Below, piece after piece: positions 58,069 to 64,000 of a stretch of 64,000 nt of DNA. The stretch covers positions 806,001 to 870,000 of the forward strand of contig JAJLTO010000001.1 of assembly GCA_030568195.1 (NCBI GenBank), written 5' to 3'. The notes below the pieces were generated by a model. That model was given only the letters and a program-made list of their open reading frames with translations. It was not told the origin of the DNA and did not search any database. The DNA comes from Dipodascopsis uninucleata var. uninucleata. Lineage: Eukaryota > Ascomycota > Lipomycetes > Lipomycetales > Lipomycetaceae. Made by a program: the position numbers and the translations under genes. Positions within the stretch are counted from its first letter, which is position 1, and each line of letters opens with the position of its first letter.

Positions 58069-60765
58069 ATGATTTCAAAGCGACAGCAAGTGAAGAACGA
58101 GGCTCTTCTCCGAGACCTGGCAGATGCACCTGGAAACAATCGGTGTGCAGATTGCGGCTCCAGGAATACAGGTATGTTGGAAATTCGTAGTTTGATTTTA
58201 TTTATGGCTGCTTTTTTGGGTAGCAATACGCATAGTGAATTACTGGAAATAGAAGCTGACATTCGTGGCTACTGAACGAAGGATGGGCAAGCTGGAATGT
58301 AAGTGAACACTCCTTAGTGACGATCTCTGTAGTCGTACGGTGTTTCCACGAAGCAGCACGAATACTAACATTAGTCCCTATTAGCTTGGAATCTTCCTTT
58401 GCATTAGATGCGCAGGTATACACCGAAAGATGGGTACCCATATTTCTAAAATCAAGAGTCTCAGCGTAGATTCATGGTCGATGGAACAGATTTTTGTATG
58501 TACAAATCAACGTTGACCGGTCAACTACTCCTTGTTCGGCAGATCTTTTCGGGCCGTTTCGGCAGCCGCATTGTTACTGGTCCGCTAACGATATGAACTA
58601 GGTTATGAGGGATATGGGTAACACGAAGTCCAATGCTATCTGGGACCCTGACAACGTTAGAAAGAGAATTATAGCGAGCTTTGACGAAGACGAGGACAGG
58701 TTCGTGATAATGGTGATGACAATATTTTGTTGTGCTCGCCAAATAATTTATAGTTTTTTTGACTTGACGCTAGCAGCTAACTCTTGTTTCCACCCCTCAC
58801 CACACTTACAGCGCTATCGAACGATATATTAGGGACAAATATGAGCTTGGAAAATTTAGGAGAGATTACAGCAGCTTCAAGAAAGACGACATATCCGATA
58901 GTTCACTAGCGGATTCCGAAACAAAGATTCCTGATATGTCGACATCTAAGTCTCGACGTTTTAGATGGGGTAGGAAAGAAAAAGCAACAGACTTCGACTA
59001 CAACGACGATGGTTATGGCTATGGTGATGTTAAAAATGGGTTCAAGGGAAACCGAGATACCGAGAGCGGAAGTCGACGACCATCTCTAAGAGAAAGATTT
59101 TCGTCTTCAGGAAAGACTAGCAAAAACCGATTAGCAGCGGACTACGATGATAATTATGACTTGGAAGATAAAATCTACAGGCTTCACGACATGGGATTCA
59201 AAGACCGCAAGAAGAATATGGAGGCTCTGACTCGATCTAACGGCGATTTGCTCACTGCTATTGAATTCTTGACTGGCAAGGATGATTTTGAAAGCCGTCC
59301 GGCATTGCCGCCACGACCAGGAGCTTCCGGTGATTCCTCTCATAATGGATCCCAGACTGTTAGCAACCAAAATACTGGACAGCCTATACAGACGATTCCA
59401 ATGGCTTCCGGTGCACAACTTATTGCCCCTCCGCAGCAAGAAGCTCAGCTTTTCAATATGAATGTACCCAATCAACTGCAGCAGCCAAATCTTTTTAGTG
59501 GCGTGTATCCTCAGCCAACCGGTGCAGTGCCCCAGTACCAGTATCCAGCGCAAACTGGTGCTCCATTTTCTGGATATCCTCAGCCTCCGATGCAGAACTT
59601 CCAATCGCAACAGCAACTAACTCAGCAGCGGCAGCAGACTTCAGGTTCAACGGGAAACTTTCCATATCATAATGTACCTCAGCAAACTGGACAGTATCAG
59701 CAGCCTCCTGCCTCAGGTGACCTTTATAGTACAGGTCAGTCAATGTCTACTGTGCAGCCTACGGCATTGAATGACTCTTTCAATGCGCTTAGTTTGGAAA
59801 GCAAGCCACAGAGCGTGCAGAACTATCAACCGCCTACTACACAAAGCCAGCAACCATTCTCACAAATACAGTCTGGTCTATTACCACAAAGAACCGGCTA
59901 CCCGAGTCAACAACCTAATTCTCAGGCGCCTCTAAGTACAGGTCCAAATAATCAATTCAGTGCACAAGGAAATACTTCTTTCCAGTCTACGTTTCCTTCC
60001 TCATCACAGCAGTCAGGCGCTTTTCTATACTCACAACCAACAGGTTATAATTCTCAGCTAAGACCGCAGCAGTCTCTTCCCACAATGTCACATAATTCAA
60101 GTGGCCTACCACCTCAAAGCATTCAGCCAAATTTGCAAGCGAATGGTAGTACGCAGAATGGTCAGATTGCTGCATCTAGCAGTGTGTCGCAGCAGCCATT
60201 TAGTAACTATCGTTTAGGTCAGCAACAACAACAACCACAATCACAACCACAGCAACAGCAACAACAAGCTCTTAGCAGCTATGGTATAGGACAAGAGCAA
60301 CAGTCATTTGGTAATTATGGACTTGGCCAGCAGCAACAACCACAGCAGCCACAGAACCAGCAACAAGCAATTGCATCTCAATATTCTGGTAGTCAATATC
60401 CCCAGCAGCCACAATATTTAATGCCAGCCGCTACTGGTATGCCCGGTCAAGTGCCTCTTCAGCAGTCAATGATGACTGGAATGGTACCTAAAATGGATAA
60501 GAATGTAATCATGTCATTATATTCACATCCTGATTACTATTCGAGCCCGGTCGCTATGCCTGTTGGCGGCTTGTCTCAACCTAGTGGCACAACCTCTACA
60601 AGTGCTACTACAAATGGACATCGCGCTAACAATACGACAATCTCACAGCAAGAGGATTTGGCATTGAAGCCAGGGAGTCGTAATCCTTTTGCGACGAAGA
60701 TGCAGAGTCAGAATGGCCGAGTTAGCCCAGATGCGTTTGGAGAACTTAGTGCTTGGTCCAGATGA
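58069..60765 (+). CDS. GTS1: ArfGAP with UBA domain and Gln-rich tail (Gts1-like)
   Basis: A putative Arf GTPase-activating protein of endocytic or Golgi traffic, about 760 residues. Exons are 58069-58171, 58282-58298, 58385-58495, 58602-58699 and 58812-60765. The ArfGAP zinc finger fits CX2CX16CX2C with Cys26, 29, 46 and 49. It is followed by [22 protein letters not shown] with the catalytic Arg54, then [12 protein letters not shown] and [19 protein letters not shown] domain lies at about 225-265 ([31 protein letters not shown]). The last 450 residues are Gln/Pro/Ser-rich, with one NPF and three matches to LxxQxTG-type sites ([21 protein letters not shown]). Domain order equals yeast Gts1 and fission yeast Ucp3. 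It appears intact. It is convergent with DPH4. Confidence 0.9.
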
Positions 60766-61172
60766 TATGGATCATATAAGCAGACATGATGACTAGCTTT
60801 GCGGATGACTTGAGTTCTAATTTTATAATACGTTCTGATGCTGTGGTTGACATCTTCACTAAATTATGTGCATTTGGAGATGATAATTAAGACCCGAGCG
60901 TAAGGACGAAAAGCTATTGCATTCCTAATTGTTTTGAAGATTTAATTTTAAGGTAATTGTCTATTATTTGAAAACGTCCTGTTTCTGTTTTCAATTATTT
61001 TATTACTTATCGCTTAGGTTAATTATGATTTGATCAAGTTATGTAGACCGACAGATTACCTTGAAAATATAGAGTACTTTTAAAAAATATGCTCCTTGTT
61101 CATATCGTTTCAAACCGTTTTTTACTCCTGTGAACACCATCGTCCATATGCAAAATGCGTAAAATACACTAT
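60766..61172. other. convergent 3' spacer
   Basis: A 407-bp AT-rich spacer between the ends of the ArfGAP and DPH4 genes, presumably both 3' untranslated regions. I see nothing else. Confidence 0.55.
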
Positions 61173-61778
61173 CTATTCTGCAGAAAACAATACATGGATA
61201 TATGTACTGCATCTCATACATTGTATCAAGAGATCCCCATCCAATACATGATCACTGTCATGTTCGATATCTTCGAAGCTCAGTGATATAGCATCTTCCA
61301 ACATAGCATCTGACACTACATAAGCGTCTTGCTTGCCACATCTGCACTCCCGATACCACACATGCTCTATATTGCAACCTTGACAGTGATTATTCAGAGG
61401 TTCGTCAATCTTAGGCTCTTCTTCTAACAGTCCATGATTCGGACACCACTTTGCCTCAGTTAGATCATCCAAGTCCACATAATCCGACTGAGCTAGCAGC
61501 TGCTCTACTCTCTCATCTCCAGTGACTTGACCAGCAAGCTCAGCATCGTACTTTTTACGTAAATCTGGTGACGACAAGATCATATACGCAAGTCTTATGT
61601 CATCAATTCTCTGAGCTTGTTCAGAAGGAAACCTGCCAGAATTGATAGCCTTATCTGGATGATGAAGTAGAAGTGCACTACGATAGGCCTTTTTAAGCAC
61701 GTCACCTGGTATATTTTCCAACTGCATTGGCGCTTTTATACCTAGCACCTCATAGTGATTTTTCCGTCGTCTCTGCAT
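61173..61778 (-). CDS. DPH4: diphthamide biosynthesis J-protein Dph4 (Jjj3)
   Basis: A protein of 201 residues needed for the first step of diphthamide formation on eEF2; it binds iron or zinc and supports the radical enzyme Dph1-Dph2. The J domain (about 7-80) has HPD at 40-42 in ALLLHHPDKA and RLAYMILSSPDLRKKYD. The CSL/DPH zinc finger follows, with Cys145 and Cys147 in CRCG and Cys187 and Cys190 in CMRC, around DAYVVSDAMLE. The start was placed at the ATG (61778) because no earlier in-frame ATG exists; an upstream exon is possible but not needed by the family alignment. A CACGTG lies at 61958-61963, 180 bp upstream. Confidence 0.93.
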   Translation of the reverse strand: MQRRRKNHYEVLGIKAPMQLENIPGDVLKKAYRSALLLHHPDKAINSGRFPSEQAQRIDDIRLAYMILSSPDLRKKYDAELAGQVTGDERVEQLLAQSDYVDLDDLTEAKWCPNHGLLEEEPKIDEPLNNHCQGCNIEHVWYRECRCGKQDAYVVSDAMLEDAISLSFEDIEHDSDHVLDGDLLIQCMRCSTYIHVLFSAE

Positions 61779-63745
61779 CCTATATGTGTCTTGTCTTCGC
61801 CTAGTATAATATGCTAGAACATACACAATTTTTTCTTCAGCGATATAACCGAACAAGGGTATAGTGTCATCTGATTGCAGTTGTCTAGTTACCCTGTATC
61901 TTGATGTTCACTAGGGCACCGATTATTGCTAATAGTTTGGGACTTCTGAATGTGGACCACGTGCATAAATTGCTTAACCAACCAAAGAGCAGAGTGAAAA
62001 TGTTAAGGGATTAATACCGATCGCAGCCATAGTGGCACAGTTCCATCAAACAAGCAGAAAAACCAAGTATTGTATGAGTGTTTGTTTCTAGACAGAGCAA
62101 TTGTCTGTTTACTCTGAATAGCGATTGACATATCTAAAGCAGTCTCATGAACTTTTCAGACGAAAATGGTTGTCATGTCGTTTATGGTTGTTAGTTACGG
62201 CGATTAAACGGCTGTTAATCATCAGAAGATTCTACGACCGGTCGAGAATAGTGATCTGAAAGAACTGATTATCAGATCAGGGATGATAAAGAATAATTAG
62301 GACTAGCAGAATATTTCTTACATAACTAAGAAAAAAGACATGGCTCTCATAGAGTGATTTATGTGACTGGAAAATAAATGCGCTCAATCCAAGCGTGATT
62401 AGGTTGTGAGAGCATTGAATCTTAAATGTGAGTTGCTTTGTGACTCGATATGCGGTAGCAATCGCATTGAGCAATTATGTTCGCTGTGCAACGTATGTTG
62501 GAGTAGATATTGCACTTTACGCTAGTTTATGGCATTTACGGCATATTTGCATATTTGCTAATTTCGTATTCGTGCTGGATCCGAGACGCCTAGCTGGCTC
62601 TATCTATGTGTCTCTCGGATTGCAACATCCACAGCTGCAGGGTAGGCACCTGAAGACAATATGATGGGTCCAACTTCGTGTTCTAGCCTACGAAACCTTT
62701 TTCCGGATCGCGCATTTTCGAAACAAAAAGTGATGTTATCGAAAGAGTAAGGTTGCCTGTTGATACGCGAGCCAGCACATGCAAGTGTTGCGAGACCATA
62801 CATCCACTACTTATCAGGTGAATAGTGCTGATATGGGGCGATAATGTGACAGCTTGCGACTTAACACATGTTCTTACGTTATAGAGACGTGATAAAACGT
62901 GTCGCGGCATGTCATAGGCCGAGTTCCATATGTCCACAAAGGAGTACAGGAGAACTACAATATATAGACAAATAATATATACTCGCATATATGGCCTTTA
63001 TGTAATATAATCTGCAATATACAAGTTATATTGAGGAGAGCATAAATTTAGTACTTGAAAGCAGTCTCCCTAGTATCGTAATGTATCATAACGAAATATA
63101 GCTGGACCCATGCAGCTAAATAAGGAATAGTGAACTGAATTGTATATGCCCACGAAAGGCATTGAATGTTACTGCTTCTCTACCCGGGTCAGAAATTAGA
63201 CATACAATCTGGATGGGTCCTTCATGAGTCTCAATGTAATACAAATTGCTGCCTCCAAAATGAGCCAAATACGAGAATGCGTACCTTACAAATAGTAATT
63301 AGAGTGTACACATTTCACAACGCACTAACAAATAAAGTCTTGGGTAGCAAACCCTCTGATCACAAAGCAGCCACCAAGCTCTAGATCGTCAGTACGCCCA
63401 CGAACGCCTAGCGCTTCCTAGTTTTAGTGGACTATCAGAGGCTCAATTTCTCTTCCTGTTTTTCCCTTACAGTAGAAAAACGACCGACTGTCTCTTATTC
63501 CTATTCTTTCGTTTCACTTATATATTGCCTGGAGTAATTCTAGTATATAGAAAGAGAACTCTCGTTTTTAATTAGAAAAGGTTGCCAGTGCATAAGCGAA
63601 AAGGTCTAGGAATATTGATTCAATACGTCTTAAGTGGTCTCTTGATCCTCAGATAACGAGTGCGACATAGAAAGATAGAGTGAATCCTGCCAAAATAGAG
63701 GTCAACGCATCATCCAGACCTTTTACAAGTTATATAGAAGAGATC
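61779..63745. promoter_or_regulatory. 2.0 kb divergent spacer
   Basis: The region between the DPH4 start and the start of the partial gene at the right edge. Apart from a CACGTG at 61958-61963 near DPH4, I see only short, unassigned frames and no structured element. Confidence 0.45.
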
Positions 63746-64000
63746 ATGGGTGTTCCTGAGAGCCCAATTGAGGAGACGAGCTCCACACTTCTGGTGCGGT
63801 CATATTCTGCAATTAGTAGTCCTACAGATCTTGAAGCAAGATCGCTCGATGACGAGACGCCTTTGCTCGCGCCGTCTCCTACACTTCTTTCTTCAGCATC
63901 ATATGAACCTATTGTTCTGCCAAAGGGCCGTATTGCGCGAATCATTGACATTTTGCGTGGGCCAAAGCCTCCTAGGCCGTCAAAGGTTTCTCTGATCTAC
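63746..64000 (+). CDS. N-terminal fragment of an unidentified protein, cut by window edge
   Basis: ATG followed by 85 open codons to the end of the window. The encoded start is hydrophilic and Ser/Thr/Pro-rich (MGVPESPIEETSSTLLVRSY), with an acidic dileucine-like DDETPLL, as found in vacuole- or endosome-sorted membrane proteins. It then has a basic patch KGRIARIIDILRGPKPPRP. No domain is visible yet. I do not recognise the family. The open frame, the good ATG and the 2 kb gap behind it make a real gene more likely than not. Confidence 0.55.
   Translation, partial: MGVPESPIEETSSTLLVRSYSAISSPTDLEARSLDDETPLLAPSPTLLSSASYEPIVLPKGRIARIIDILRGPKPPRPSKVSLIY

Noticed and set aside
1-64000. tRNA, 5S rRNA and spliceosomal snRNA genes
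   Set aside because: Several B-box-like strings (for example near 3290, 8085, 11462 and 43732) lack a pairing T-stem or A box, or lie in coding sequence. No U1/U2/U4/U5/U6 core was recognised. A covariance-model scan would be decisive.
1-64000. Retroelements, Polintons or other virus-like elements
   Set aside because: I saw no reverse transcriptase, integrase or capsid-type motif and no long terminal repeats. The single knuckle-like frame at 45790-45900 is too little to call one.

Overview
The window reads as nuclear DNA of an ascomycete fungus. The evidence is the gene set (ATG1, PRP28, MEX67, SAD1, MND1, DPH4, epsins, a GTS1-like ArfGAP, an Msn2-type zinc-finger factor, mL59/MRPL25) and many short introns (mostly 55-110 bp, GTRNGT donors, CTAAC-like branch sites). 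Coding sequence is moderately AT-rich and the spacers are often more so. Introns are commoner than in budding yeasts of the Saccharomyces type, and introns at the very start or end of genes recur. An early-diverging yeast or Taphrinomycotina-like lineage fits, but I cannot fix the species. I support 17 protein genes, one of them cut by the right edge. I found no tRNA, rRNA, CRISPR array or intact mobile element.

Layout. 1-2812 is non-coding, followed by a homeodomain gene (+). 4342-11212 has no recognisable gene. From 11213 to 31687 the genes are dense: an IPO13/Kap122-type importin (-), cytosolic aminopeptidase P (+), an N-terminal-only SEC8 gene (-), two tandem ENTH-domain genes (-), SAD1 (-), MRPL25 (+), a ZIP zinc transporter (+) and a thioredoxin-PITH protein (-). 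ATG1 (-) follows, then a 5.2 kb gap, then the divergent pair PRP28 (-) / MEX67 (+). After a 7 kb gap come the Msn2/4-like factor (+), MND1 (-), the GTS1-like ArfGAP (+), DPH4 (-) and the beginning of an unidentified gene (+).

Functional themes. SEC8, the two epsin-type proteins and the ArfGAP all belong to vesicle traffic and endocytosis. The UIM-bearing epsin and the ArfGAP share QxTG-type motifs of the kind phosphorylated by actin-regulating kinases. SAD1 and PRP28 act in splicing, and PRP28 is transcribed divergently from the mRNA exporter MEX67. ATG1, the ZIP transporter and the Msn2-like factor are nutrient- or stress-response genes, and plausible cognate sites can be seen upstream of some of them.

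The most unusual points are: a SEC8 gene that stops after the conserved N-terminal domain; a MEX67 reduced to its LRR and NTF2-like core; an intron-conserved tandem epsin duplication whose second copy lacks the UIMs; a 17-nt exon inside the ArfGAP zinc finger; a start codon alone in a 3-nt exon (MND1); two usable 3' splice sites in MRPL25; and a duplicated 12-mer upstream of the zinc transporter. All exon coordinates are manual predictions, checked for reading frame and family homology but not against transcripts.
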